Made by a program: the position numbers and the translations under genes
Notes under the pieces: generated by a model
Database searches by the model: none
Seen by the model: the letters and a program-made list of their open reading frames with translations, nothing else
Told to the model about the DNA's origin: nothing
In this document: in pieces, positions 1-10,818 of the stretch
Layout of the letters: each line of letters starts with the position of its first letter
Numbering within the stretch: position 1 is the stretch's first letter
Assembly (NCBI GenBank): GCA_032358165.1
Contig: JAALGY010000052.1
Span: 930,001 to 994,000 of the forward strand
DNA length: 64,000 nt
Reading direction: 5' to 3'
Source: Diplosphaera chodatii
Taxonomy: Eukaryota; Chlorophyta; Trebouxiophyceae; Prasiolales; Stichococcaceae

Positions 1-9
1 CATGCTCAC

Positions 10-43
10 CTCGATACACACGACCAAGTTTTGCCGGACAGCT
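10..43 (-). other. Last visible formin FH2 exon (34 nt)
   Basis: A short exon flanked by an AG acceptor (read on the minus strand) and a GTGAGC donor. It encodes LSGKTWSCVS, which follows LHWTK exactly as the first conserved block of FH2 domains does. It shows that the gene continues past position 1. Confidence 0.7.
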
Positions 44-3000
44 GGTTGCACTCCCAGAAAAAACTGAGTCACCTTGGTCCAGTGCAGTATGCGGAACTTC
101 GGTCGTGAGTTTGGCTGCAGCACGGCGCCATCTGGCTCTGGGGCTCCCACATTGCATCCAGCATCCTGAGCCGGTGAGATGATATTCACCACCGCTGCTG
201 TGCTGGCACTGACGGGAGTGAATGCACTGCCCGGTGCGGCTGCAGCCTGTTGGCCCATCGACTTCCCGGGTGGCGGCGGCGGCGGCGGCGGCCTAGGAGG
301 GCCTTTGCCTCCCACTGGCGGCGGCGGTGGTGGCACTGGCGGCCTGGGAGGTGCCTTGGATCCTGGAGGTGGCGGCGGCAGGGTTGGCGGCCTGGGAGGG
401 GCTCTGCCTCCCGAGGGAGGGGGTCGCGGCGGAGGAGCTGGGGCCTGCGGGGCTGCCTTCGCTGGCAGCGGTGGGGGCATGGCAGGATCTGGGGGCGGCT
501 GCAAGTTGAGTGGATGCACCGGCGTGGGCTGCTTTGGATCTGTTGGCTTTGTCGGTGCACCAGGGGGCTGTGGTGGCAACACCTGAGGTGAGCTCAAGGC
601 GACTGTTGCTGGACTGGAGCTTCCTAGCTGTCCTGCGGGCAGCTCAGCTGCAGTCGGCTCTGCAACTGCTGCCGCTGCACTGCTGCTGCTGCTGGCAGCC
701 GGTGCTGCTGCAGGTCCTTCCGCCTGCTGCGGCATGCTCGGCAGGGCAGCAGCAGTGACAGCATTAGCGAGCGGCAGTGCTCCGGCGACCGCTGTCACCT
801 CCACCACAGGCGCTGCACTGCCCGGCACAGCCCTGCCTTTCCCTTTTCCTGCCCGGATGCCAAGCTGCTCATCTGGAGGCGTCTCATCGTTGCCCGGGCT
901 GTCTGGCTGCAGCTGTAATGCCTACAAACACCCAACACAGATGGTGGCAACTCTCGCTGCAAACATGCCCACGCAGAAAAAGTTGGGACCCAAACCATTG
1001 CGGAACAACCTGCATGACGAGAGCTGAGCCAGTTGTAGTACCTTCAGGTCCGAAGGCAGCAAGCCAGCAGCAGCAATGGCGCCCAGCTGCTCTGTGAGTG
1101 CTGTCCGCTTTAGGCGTGCATCCAGTATGCCCCCCTCGAGCAGCGTTTGCTGCCACATGCTGCGCATGCCACGCACGTCCACCTGATCCTTGGCTGCATC
1201 GCTCCTGCAGGATTTGAGTGACATTATGATGGCCGTTGGCTGAGACCATGCTGGTTTCGAGACGTCATGACAGTCAGGTGACGGCTTGTCGACATGCTCA
1301 GCTAACCAAACTTAGACATGTACCTTGTCAGCTTCTGGTGGCCGTCTTCCAGACTGACATCCATGAAGAAGCCATCGAAGGCCGCCTTCTCAGGGTTTAG
1401 CGGGCTGCCAATTGGCACCGTCATGTCTCGTGGTTCAACTCGCAGCACACCTGTAGCAAGCCGGCCAAGGATAAACGATGTGGAGCAAACGTAGCCGCAG
1501 GTTGACAGGTGGCAATGTTCAGCAAAGCTAAGGCACCTGAGCCAACAAAGGCTGTGTGGAATGCGTAGGTGAACGCTGGCGCGTCGGTTTCGCGCACAAT
1601 GTGGCCAAACCACAGGCCAATGACAATGTCGCCATCGAGTGGTATGCCGACCTTGAAGCCGATCAGATCGTCCTGCACCAATAATGGCACGTGTGTTGTG
1701 GTGAAAGGCCGGGATGTGCTGCTGCAGAGGAGGCGTGAAAGCAGTTGCATAGGTGCGAGTTGTCGTGTTTCGTTGTGTAGAAGGGTCTTGCCTGCGCCAC
1801 AGCAGCGCTCGACCAGATCTGCTGGCCCCGCTGGAGCACCGCCAGCACTGAGCGCCCGGTGCTCACCGCCTCGCCCTGCACCATGTTGCCGCTGCCATCC
1901 TCTGCCGGCACCTGCAACAGCAGCCAGCAGCTGCTGTGTTGCCTGCCGAAACAACCATGCTGACCCTATTGCAAGTGCAAAGCATCACCTCTGATGAGCC
2001 TGTGCGCCCAGGCATCAATCGTGCACATTTGTGTTCGCATCTATAGACACTGGACAAGCACCAAGGTCCGCGCCTGCCAGTGGCCCTCGAACGCGCTGAT
2101 CACAATCCTCTGCAGCTGCAGTGCTGTGGGTGACAGACGTGGTAGGGCACCAGCATGGATGACACGCTCCACATACCGTCCATATGTACAACCTGCAGCT
2201 CCTAGGAGCCTGCAAGTTGCAAGTACAGCAGGATGGTCTGCGGCGTTGCACAGCTGACAGCAAATGTGGGCTGGGCGCATGTGCAGATGGCATCGGACGT
2301 CGCTCACTGTCTGATGGCAGCTGTCTCAGCAGCCGCTGAAGGTGGCGGCAGCGGCGGCCACCCACTGCTGCTGCTCTGCTGCACGTGCACTGCGCCCCAA
2401 AGTGTGTCCTCCTGGTGCGTCAGAGGGCTACCATCGTCATCAGTATAACATGGATCACCATCTCGACTTCAAGATGGCAGCTGAGGTGGCAGTCAGGCAA
2501 GGACCTCACCTGAAGGGCGTACAAGTGGTATGCGGCTGCCAGCAATGCTGCCAGGTGCCGAGCGCTCTGCTGGGAGGAGCACACGCGCACGTGCAGCACC
2601 TGTACGCCGTGCAATTGCAATGTTATGTCTCCAGGTGCATGCGCATATCTCAGGACGTCAAGCCTGAACCTGCGGAGGATCCAGGCACATCAGGAGACGG
2701 ACGGGTTGCTGCACTCACCGCCAGGTGGGACTGGTCAGCAGCGAGCCACTTGAACAGTGCCTGGCAGACGCCCAGCAGGATGTCCAGCGGCACGGCTCCG
2801 ACCGCCGGCGGGCGCTCCCAAGCGCTCCAGCCGCCGAGCTCCAGGATCGACGCACCAAACATGGAGCAGACTGCTGGACCGCCCCAGGGCGGCCCCAGGT
2901 TCGCGAGCAGCAGCTGCGGGCGGTCACGGGTGCCTGGGCACCGCAGCTTGCCCACCGCACGGGCAGCATCGTGCAGGAAGGATCTGTACTCTCGCGACAC

Positions 3001-3271
3001 CTTGTGGTGGCTCACCGCATCCTTCCATGACTCGCGGTTCTCCTCTGCGTATGCGGACACACACATGTGCGTAGACTGCGGCATCGAACGGGTCATCAGC
3101 AGAGCAGCAGCAACGCAGGCTGCGCTCACGATATGTGAAAGCGTAAATGCGCGGTGACAGCTGCAGAAGATGTGTGTCGTTCTCTAGGATGGGCAGCCTG
3201 GCAGGCGCGCTCCTCCAGAAGCTGAACGACTTGGCTGACGACTTGCTGCTGCTGTTGCTGCTGGTGCTCAT
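10..3271 (-). CDS. Formin with PTEN-like N-terminus (class II plant type), 3' end missing
   Basis: Formins nucleate and elongate unbranched actin filaments through FH1 (profilin-actin binding) and FH2 (barbed end) domains. The start codon is at 3271-3269, followed by a Ser-rich leader and ILENDTHLLQLSPRIYAFTY, the start of a PTEN-like domain. Exons I can place: 3130-3271, 2719-3044, 2510-2599, 2062-2192, 1792-1911, 1507-1672, 1324-1450, 1042-1204, 73-912, 10-43. Some links between 2193 and 2509 are unresolved. The phosphatase P-loop region reads HVRVCSSQQSAR, without the HC-x5-R signature, so it is probably catalytically dead, as in plant class II formins. A tensin-type C2 domain follows (for example AFHTAFVGSGALALLN). 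Exon 73-912 holds the proline-rich FH1 and enters FH2 at KFRILHWTK; exon 10-43 gives LSGKTW. The rest of FH2 lies beyond the left edge. The intron at 1673-1791 has a GC donor. Confidence 0.88.
1673..1791 (-). other. GC-AG intron in the formin gene
   Basis: On the minus strand the exon ends GTGGCGCAG and the intron begins GCAAGA. It ends with TTGGTGCAG before GACGATCTG. The reading frame is kept (phase 0) and both flanking exons encode the C2 domain. A GT donor giving the same frame was not found nearby. Confidence 0.7.
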
Positions 3272-3747
3272 GTCGAGCAGGCTACCCCCGTCGGTAAACG
3301 CAACCGAGGCTCGTCAGCTGTACTTTCCATGCCTTTCGCCCTCGTTTAGCATCCGCAGCTGACATGCCAGGATAGAAGATGTGTCGGAAGGAAGCACATC
3401 GGTCGCACGCACGATAGGCATCGGACCAGACTTGTCGACACTGTGCGACTCCCGTGCAGGCGCTTACTAACGCCGTTCAGAACGGCCTTTCAATGCACAC
3501 GAGACGACTGTGACAGGTTGAAACCCATTATGGCTGGGCGACGCTGCTGCAGCGAATCACTCGGGACTGGCCAACGCTCGCCGCTACGGTACCAGCGCCC
3601 CTATTCCTACACGGTTCCAGCTCAGCGTGATCTGGTTTGCTGGATGCAACCTCAAACTGATATGCTCGCTACTGCTTGTTCATTGCCGTCAGTCGTTGCT
3701 TCGCAGGTGCTGATCATATAGAACTCCGCCGGAAGGCTGCAGGCGGC
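3272..3747. promoter_or_regulatory. Divergent promoter region between formin and carrier
   Basis: This gap separates two genes that start in opposite directions, so it should carry both promoters and 5' UTRs. I see no convincing TATA box or other motif. Short open frames here have no recognisable coding character. The exact carrier start is uncertain: an in-frame ATG also exists at 3676. Confidence 0.4.
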
Positions 3748-6032
3748 ATGCGGGCGCCCCGATCACTGTGTTTCAGTGGCCTCTATGATGATGGGACCAA
3801 ACTGTCCTCCCTGCCGGCAGGCTTGCCAAGCCGGCAGATCAGCCTGCTGAACGCGACACCGTTAAGCTTCTACAGCAACTACACAGCATCTGCTGTCCAG
3901 TCACATGGGCCAGCCAGACTCGCATGCCCCACAGCCCAGTCCACAGCAGCAGCATCGGTACATGGCGTGCAATCAGCGGCTGAAACGCGGCCGTCTGCAG
4001 CCGCATCGATTAGTTCGTTCGCAGCGGCGCCTGCGCTGTGCTACTCGCCGGCGGAGCCGGCACTGAAAGAGCCGCTGGGGGATGTGCTGAGGAGAGCCGG
4101 CAAGAGGTGCTACAACACCCATCGACCATTTGCTGCATTTGTGAACTTACCTGCGGGCGCAAGTACCACCGCTACAGGCTCCTCGCCACATGGCAAGGCA
4201 GCAAAAGAGAGCATCCAATGGGCGTGGCCCCCGCCTTTGATGCCCGCATCCCACCTGACTGGTGAGTCCATGCAGCAGACAAGTGTACACGAACTCGCAT
4301 CGGGAAATTAGATGTGTGTCTCTCTGTGTGCAGAGCGCTGGGCGGTGGTATCCCTGGCGCTGCTGCAATGGGCATCCAGGTCTGCTCGCTCATGTGGCTG
4401 CGGACAACTGTGAACTACCAGTACCGGAATGGCGGGACCATGACCAACGCGTTCAAGACGCTATATGCTGTGAGTCAATGAAATCCGCACGCTGAGACCC
4501 TGGGTGCAGTCTGAGAGTTCTCTAATTCCTGCGTCAACTCATCTGCTAGCAAGTGGCATGGTCTTCTGCAGGACGGAGGCATTCTCCGATTCTACAGGGG
4601 CGTGGGGCCAGCACTGATCCAAGGCCCCATGAGCCGCTTTGGTGACACCGCTGCAAATGCCGGCACCCTTGCACTGCTGGACAGCTACGACACCACCAGC
4701 ACGTTGCCGGTGAGGCAGGTTCTTGATGGCATGCAGAGTACGGCAACCAGGCCGTTTCCTGATGGTGCGTGGCCTAGCACTGCCGCGTCTCATGCTTGGT
4801 TTTGTGGATACTGCAGGTGGGTGTGAAGACTGCAGTGGCGTCGGCATCAGCCGCCGCCTTCCGAATTGTGCTCATGCCCGTGGATGCACTGAAGACAACG
4901 CTGCAGGTGCAGTGTTGGGTTGCATGCAGCAGAACATCTACCTGCTCATCACACTGAATCAGGTGTTGCGCAATCACCGCCTCCCCGATCATTCACTGAG
5001 ATGTCGTGTCACTTTGTGCAAAGCTGCAAGTTCCTGTTGTGCAGGTCGAGGGCAAGCATGGCATGTCGGTGCTGAAGAACAAAATGGCCAAGGGGGGCGT
5101 CCCGGTGTTGTACCATGGCGCCCTCGCAGCCTCTGGAGCAACCTTCGTCGGTCCGCACCTCCCTGACCCGCCTCGCATCCCTCGGCAGTCACATGTCCAT
5201 GATGAAAGTGGAGTCCTGCAGACAGTGCAGCCGTGGGCAAAGGGCTTCGACACCATGGCAGGTCCTGGACTGATGTGGCTGGCAACTGGCTGCAGGCCAC
5301 TACCCGTGGTTCTTCGTGTACAATTACCTGAACGAGACGCTCCCTCAGTACGATGAGCTGCCAAAGCGGCTGCTGCGATCCGCTGTCATCGGCTTTGCAG
5401 CGTCAGCCACCTCGGACACCTGCTCAAACAGCATCCGTGTGATCAAGACGACGAAGCAGACGCACAAGGTGGGTGGAAGCAGCAAAGGAGTGGATTCAGT
5501 GGCTCTGGGTTCGCCCTGCTGCTTTGGCTGACGTGTTGATCATACACAGCACTATGCCATGCCTGCAGGAGAGCATCACCTACCCTCAGGCGCTACAGGT
5601 GGGCTGTGCGCCTGCACAATGTTTCAGTTGGATCCGCTGGCCCACGTGTACCAAACTATAGCAGGTGGTGGTAGCGCTTTACAGGAACCAGGCAAAATCC
5701 CTACCGAATGACCTGCGCAGGAAGTGCTGGCGAAGGATGGAGTCCTCGGCCTGTTCGGTCGTGGCCTGAAGACGAAGATTCTGGCCAATGGTCTGCAGGG
5801 CATGCTGTTCACGGTGAGCAATTGGCACAGAACCCTCCATGCGCCTGCACATTTTCATTTTGACACTTCGTCAGGCAACCATGCACTTCTGCCAGTGATT
5901 GCCGTCACTTTATTGTTGGTAACGCATCGCCTCACCAGTCATCACTATCTGCATCAAGTGCTGGTCCACTTTGGGCAGGTGCTCTGGAGGTTGGGACAGG
6001 ATGCATGGAATAAGAAAGCAGTGGCGAGCTGA
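3748..6032 (+). CDS. Mitochondrial carrier (SLC25) family protein
   Basis: Membrane solute carrier, probably in the mitochondrial or plastid inner envelope; the substrate cannot be told. Exons: 3748-4261, 4336-4469, 4572-4709, 4817-4906, 5045-5150, 5296-5468, 5569-5598, 5721-5813, 5979-6032, summing to 443 residues with phases that match. The second repeat has the classic [10 protein letters not shown] signature followed by a [12 protein letters not shown] block. The first repeat reads [18 protein letters not shown] and the third [12 protein letters not shown], so both lack the usual proline of PX[DE]XX[KR]. This degenerate pattern marks an atypical carrier subfamily. A long N-terminal extension of about 170 residues, rich in Ser, Ala and Arg, may be a targeting peptide. 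An earlier in-frame ATG at 3676 is possible. The last exon encodes [10 protein letters not shown] and then the stop. Confidence 0.88.
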
Positions 6033-6518
6033 CTTTCTGGGTACAGCGGGGCGCAATGCAATGGCGCATGCACATTGGCCGTGGAGCAGCCACAGAATCG
6101 TCGACAATGCTAAATATCTGCAGGTCCAACGTCATAACGATTGGCGCACATCGCATATCACTGCGCGCAGCACATGCTCTCGTTTGGGGTCCACCTGACT
6201 ATAGGTGTGAAGAGCCCAAGACGATACATGTGGGCTACCTCGCACTTCTGCTGCGACTTATTGTTGGCTGCAATTTTGAATGGCGCACAGAAACATGTCA
6301 TCTGTTTACGAAGAAGCATTGTCAGCAGCATTGTGTTGGACATTCATGCGCGGCAACAAATTGGTAGGATGGGGGTCAGGAGGTATATAGTTGGGATTGC
6401 AGGGCAGGCGAGGTTAGTGTTCGTGCTGAGCAGGACGTCCGATTGCTGAAGATGGCCAAGCAAGAAGTAAGGTACACGGTGCCACCCTACAGCATATCAC
6501 CACCACCAGCAACGTCAA
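6033..6518. other. Convergent 3' flanks, nothing recognised
   Basis: Stretch between the stop codon of the carrier on the plus strand and the stop of the next minus-strand gene. It is less GC-rich than the coding exons, as expected for 3' UTR and spacer. No repeat, RNA gene or ORF with coding character was seen. Confidence 0.4.
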
Positions 6519-7766
6519 TCATGATGCAGTGTACTGCTGGAGGAAACGGATGCCACGGTCTGAGGCCTTCACTAGGAAGTGGCGTTCAGAGTCGCCGTCA
6601 AAGGTGCCCCAGGGTACCGCCGCCCTGCAGCACCGCAGCTGCATGCGCATTCGCCCGCTGACGTCAGCCGACTGCCCAGCAGTCAGTGCCTCAATGTCAA
6701 GGATCACGCTGGCTGCATGCGAGGTTAGCTCCTCCACAGCCACCGCGTCCTCGACATCCGAGTGCAGGAGTGCAACAAGCGAACATGGCTGAACGATGGG
6801 GGCATGATCGCTCAGCCCGCCGCTTTGACGCCTGCCAGACGCGTTGCAGGAAGACTCTGCCAGCTGCTCGGCCATTGTGAGAGCCAGCAGCTGCTGCAGG
6901 AAGCCCCGCCAAGGAGCAGGGTCTGCTATCAGGCTGCCTACTGCCGTCAGGTCATCTATTAGGACGTTGACTATGGGCTGCAGCCACCGCTGCTCTCCAT
7001 GTGACCTCCCTCCCGCATAACCGCTGCCTTCCGCTGTAGAGTGGAACCCATTCATGCTAGATGCTGCGGCAGGCTGAGCTGCACTGTCCGAGGCGGCGGC
7101 GGCTGCATCTGGCTGTTGTTGTGCTGCATTGACGGCCGCCATGATGCGTGCCAACAGTGCAGGGGCGCCGGCCTGAAGCTCTGCCTCGCTGAGCAGGTCG
7201 CCATTTGCCAGCACATCGACAACTGCTAGTTTGCCGCTCTGTAGGTGCGTGGCCATGTTGACACCCTGCAACATCGGCCAAGAAACGGTGGGACAACCGC
7301 CACCAACTTTTGCCCAAGCTTGGCGCAGCATCGATTGCTGGACTGTAGTACACGCCGAAGCATCGATACTGCAGAGATCTATCGTTGAACACCAAATTGC
7401 GCACCACTTTCCGCAGCGCCTGCTGGTAGTACGGCTGGCCCTGCGCAACTGCAACCAGCACCACCGCATGGCCCGCCTGGTACATCCAGGCGCAATATCA
7501 GCTTGTCTGGGGCCCATCAGTGAAGCCAAAATTTGTATCATCCGCTCACAGCAGCTATAGAATTGTCTGTGTCCAACGTTTTGAAATATCCTCGGTAGGT
7601 TGGAAAGCGGCATCGTCCAGCATGTACAGGTTGCAGCGCAGCTTACCTGCAATGCCAGCTTCGTCAGGATCGGCAGCATGAAGCTGCCACTAAGCTGCAA
7701 GCTGTCACGCAGTACAATGAGCGGCTCGCACAGCAGCTCCGGCGTGAACGGGAGCAACGCGTCCAT
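6519..7766 (-). CDS. Unidentified protein, C-terminal part
   Basis: I do not recognise the family. The clearest coding segment is the last exon, about 6519-7265, preceded by a TTGCAG acceptor. It encodes helical, Leu/Ala-rich sequence such as LAVVDVLANGDLLSEAELQ and WLQPIVNVLIDDLTAVGSLI, with an Ala/Gln-rich linker, and ends LQQYTAS before the stop. Upstream, frames around 7366-7485 (YYQQALRKVVRNLVFNDRSL) and 7651-7800 (LLPFTPELLCEPLIVLRD) look like further exons. The frame is nominally open across the whole interval, but the middle (Cys/Arg/Trp-rich) reads like intron. The pattern suggests an alpha-helical solenoid protein; this is inference. The true start probably lies further right. Confidence 0.45.
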   Translation of the reverse strand: MDALLPFTPELLCEPLIVLRDSLQLSGSFMLPILTKLALQVSCAATCTCWTMPLSNLPRIFQNVGHRQFYSCCERMIQILASLMGPRQADIAPGCTRRAMRWCWLQLRRASRTTSRRCGKWCAIWCSTIDLCSIDASACTTVQQSMLRQAWAKVGGGCPTVSWPMLQGVNMATHLQSGKLAVVDVLANGDLLSEAELQAGAPALLARIMAAVNAAQQQPDAAAAASDSAAQPAAASSMNGFHSTAEGSGYAGGRSHGEQRWLQPIVNVLIDDLTAVGSLIADPAPWRGFLQQLLALTMAEQLAESSCNASGRRQSGGLSDHAPIVQPCSLVALLHSDVEDAVAVEELTSHAASVILDIEALTAGQSADVSGRMRMQLRCCRAAVPWGTFDGDSERHFLVKASDRGIRFLQQYTAS

Positions 7767-8541
7767 GTCTGCTGTTGGATGCCGCAGAACGTTGACGGCG
7801 CTTACTTTTTTCTGTGCCTCTGATCCTCGTGCATCACTGTCTGACTCGCAGGTACGGAATCATGCTTGTGTATATGTTGCAGCAATCAGCACAGCTTGAG
7901 ACCATGGCAGGTGACGGTAGAGTGCGGACACAGCGGCGCAAGGTTGTGTTTGTCTGGATTGTGAGTCCGGCGCAGTCACACTCGCTGGGTGCACACAGTC
8001 GCACTGCACCGCTGAGCGTGACCACCAACATAAGCGTCTGCAGGTGAGGTGATCAGAACTGCCGTGTGCACGTGTACTGGCTGTTGCATGTGCCCTTCAG
8101 CTGGATGGGTTGCGGAGCGGCAGGTGGAAGTACATGATGCCATGTTGCCATCAACCCAGTTGCGCTCAGTGAGTGCGTGCATCTTGGCACTTGACACACT
8201 GCGGTCGCCGCAATTGTACAAGTGGACGACATCCTGATGATGCCCTCAAATGCAGGTAGATTCGAGACTGCAGCAGTGTGCCGATACGCAGTGTCCAGGT
8301 GCTTCCGCTCCTCGTTGTTGTGCATTGCGAGAATGGTGTGCGCTGCATGTCGTTGCCGTTCAACACTATTGCATGCCACAGCGAGCCTGATACTCCACAG
8401 CCATGCCCCAACATACTACAGCAGTTTGCCTACTGCAGTACGACTGTTCCCTGCATGGCAGCCCTGACGTCATGCACCAGGTGAAGGCTGCTCAAAGCTG
8501 CGCCATTGGCAGTGCTGTACTGTATAAACTACCCGCAACTG
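7767..8541. other. Unresolved region, probably 5' exons of the 6519 gene
   Basis: Minus-strand frames near 8230-8379 (for example RHAAHTILAMHNNEERKHLD) have plausible coding character. They could be N-terminal exons of the unidentified gene to the left. I could not connect them by splicing with confidence, and plus-strand frames at 7850-7960 compete. No known domain appears in any frame. Confidence 0.3.
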
Positions 8542-9085
8542 TCATCTGTCTCCCCTGTCCCTGCTCTCGCCGCCGTGCGGTGAGCCCCGCCCCGGTAGGT
8601 TCATGACACCTACAGTGCACACATTTGCTTCACATCAACTGCTTGTGATTGCATGGTTGACACATGATCGGTGGCATGTTGCAACGTCGAACAAGCCTCC
8701 TCAAGTAATTTGCCTCACTGCATGGAGTAACAAGGGCGGCCATAGCACCTGGCTGCCTGTTGAACTCGAACTTGGAGTTGGCGGCATCACTGTTCCAGAA
8801 CCCGAACGGCTTCGTTGGCTGCCTCCAAGTCTCCTTCCTGCGAGTGTGTACCGCAGGCTTGTGGCACACGCTCATGCGCATCGATGCAGGCAGGATTCCG
8901 CCAAACACACTAGCGACTACAGTGCAACACATTCACGGCAGGCCAACCCCACTGCCCCAAACCTACTTCTGTTCGGCGATGCGGGACATCCGCGCGGTGT
9001 GGTCGTTCCAGTACTTTGTGCGCTCCGCCGGATCCTCCATGTGCTGGGCGATAAAGTGCCGCAGGAACTCCTGCAAGAATGCCAT
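8542..9085 (-). CDS. Small conserved-looking protein, 91 residues, unknown function
   Basis: Three exons splice cleanly: 8967-9085, 8749-8837 and 8542-8609, totalling 276 nt including the stop (91 residues). All junctions are GT-AG with matching phases. The start ATG at 9085 opens with MAFLQEFLRHFIAQHMEDPA, followed by ERTKYWNDHTARMSRIAEQ, then PFGFWNSDAANSKFEFNRQ and a short basic, Gly-rich tail. The charged,  aromatic-rich sequence with no signal peptide or membrane helix looks like a small subunit or assembly factor of a larger complex. I cannot name the family. It is transcribed away from the eL22 gene. Confidence 0.55.
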
Positions 9086-9734
9086 GGCCACACCAGGGGC
9101 TGGACCCCCGCTGCACCCGGCTGCGCTAAGAGCTCTCGATCTGCCTGCGTAGTCAACCCCGCCTCCGCCGAGGATCCGTAGATGCAAGGGATGCGACACC
9201 GAAGACAGGGGTGCAACCCTGATCTCACCAGCAGCAACAGGAGGTGGCACCCTCACACAGGAGCACCAGGGTACCGCCCAGCTGATCTGGATAGCTAAGA
9301 TGTCAAGAGCACAGCTATGCAAGTGCTGCACCAGCACTTGAGCAACTGTAGCACCATCATCAACCCTTTACAGACTCCGCTATACCCTACCCGAGTGCCG
9401 CCAAGGAGCGCTGCTTGGCCTGCAGCTCGGCCCTTTTCGTCGCCATCAGGGCAGCAGAGGCCTGTCAGGTGGGTGCTCATGTACATGCAAAGGTTCTGCG
9501 CTGTGGCTACCCCTCACGGTGTGGCCAGCTTGAGCCAGCCCCTCGGGATGCTGGCCAGCCCGTGCAGTGTTTTCTGCAAACTGCACATCCTCTTCCAGCA
9601 GCGCATGCTGCAGCTGGCAGCTCACTGGCTGCAGACGCGTGCCTTGGACATTCGCAGACAGCACCCTTGCTGCATGATGGCCTGATGTGTGCTGCCGCCG
9701 CTGCGTGCGCAGGGAGGTGCGGCTGCTTGCCACG
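9086..9734. promoter_or_regulatory. Divergent upstream region of the small protein and eL22
   Basis: The gap lies between two gene starts on opposite strands and should hold both promoters. Several overlapping open frames exist on both strands (for example 9317-9685), but they are shadows of GC-rich sequence without recognisable domains. No TATA box is evident. A pyrimidine-rich initiator of the kind common before ribosomal protein genes was not identified. Confidence 0.35.
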
Positions 9735-10786
9735 ATGGTGGCGGTCACGCGGAAGCCTGCGGGCCCCAAGGCCAAGGCCAAGTCGCAGACCTTCATCCTG
9801 GACTGCTCGAAGCCGGTGGAGGACAAGATCATGGACATCGCGTCGTTCGAGAAGTTCCTCCTGGACAAGGTCAAGGTTGATGGCAAGACAGGTGGGGCGC
9901 TGGAGGCTGCTCTGCATGCCGTCGGCAGGCTTCTGTATTGCACGGCTCCGTACCGTCGCTGGGGAGGGGCTCTCGGCGCTGGCAGCGTCAGCCAAGATGA
10001 CGCAGCTTTAGCAGCTGTGGTGGCGGTCGCTACGGCTGTATGTGCGGTGGCAGTAGCAGCCTCGGCAGGCTGCATGCAATGTAGAGGTTGTTGCAGGAGG
10101 AGCTGCGGCTGTCACGCTCACCAGCTGGGTGTTGGCGAACATGAGCAGCTGCAGCATGACAGAATTGCAGCGTGCCGCCGGATGACTAGCTGGCCCCCAA
10201 TCAGATCAGCAGGCAGCTGCCAGCTCGTCAGATGTGCCAGCGCTCTGAGCATGTTCATAGCATGAATTCAGACATGTAATAAAATAGAGTCTGATGCTGA
10301 TGTGATGCAACTCTGCAGGCATCCTGGGTGACAACGTCAAGATCACCAAGGACAAGACAAAGGTCACGGTGGTCACAGAGACGCAGTTCTCCAAGAGGTG
10401 CGACATCGACGTCATGCTCCTGTGCTCTGCTGTTAATTACTGCTGCCGTGAGATCACTGACTGCAAGCAGATCCTGGACAGCGTGTGGTGCGCCACCTGC
10501 AGGTACCTCAAGTACCTCACTAAGAAGTACTTGAAGAAGCACAACGTGCGGGATTGGCTGCGGGTGATCGCGTCCAACAAGGACAGGAGGTGGGACGCGC
10601 ATATGTCATGGGATCATGACCTCTGATGCTGTGGCTTGCTGGCAAGTTATGGAGTGATGGAGTCGTGTCAAGCGCCCTCTGTTTGTTGCTGTAGCGGACT
10701 CCGACGTGTGCTGGCTGCTGTGCAGGGTATATGAGCTGCGGTACTTCAACATCGCAGACAATGCAGAGGAGGAGGAGGAGGCTTGA
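9735..10786 (+). CDS. RPL22: 60S ribosomal protein eL22
   Basis: Component of the large cytosolic ribosomal subunit that binds 28S rRNA near the exit side. Exons 9735-9891, 10319-10397, 10503-10589 and 10726-10786 sum to 384 nt, giving 127 residues, normal for the family. Landmarks are [20 protein letters not shown], then [15 protein letters not shown], then the hallmark [20 protein letters not shown] and ELRYFNI, and an acidic EEEEEA end. The start follows a short basic leader typical of eL22 ([12 protein letters not shown]). All introns are GT-AG with consistent phase. A TGTAA motif sits shortly after the stop. This is the most secure gene model in the window. Confidence 0.97.
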
Positions 10787-10813
10787 GCTGGGACGACTGG
10801 TTGTGGCTGGACT

Positions 10814-10818
10814 TGTAA
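10814..10818 (+). terminator. Probable polyadenylation signal TGTAA after eL22
   Basis: TGTAA lies 28 nt after the eL22 stop codon. TGTAA (UGUAA) is the established polyadenylation signal of chlorophyte green algae, which supports both the gene end and the assignment of the organism. Confidence 0.6.

Noticed and set aside
179..586. Gly-rich plus-strand ORF of 135 residues
   Set aside because: It is the antisense of the proline-rich FH1 exon of the formin gene, whose minus-strand frame continues directly into the FH2 motif.
2342..3157. 271-residue plus-strand ORF
   Set aside because: Lies antisense to the PTEN-like exons of the formin gene, which match a known domain in the other strand.
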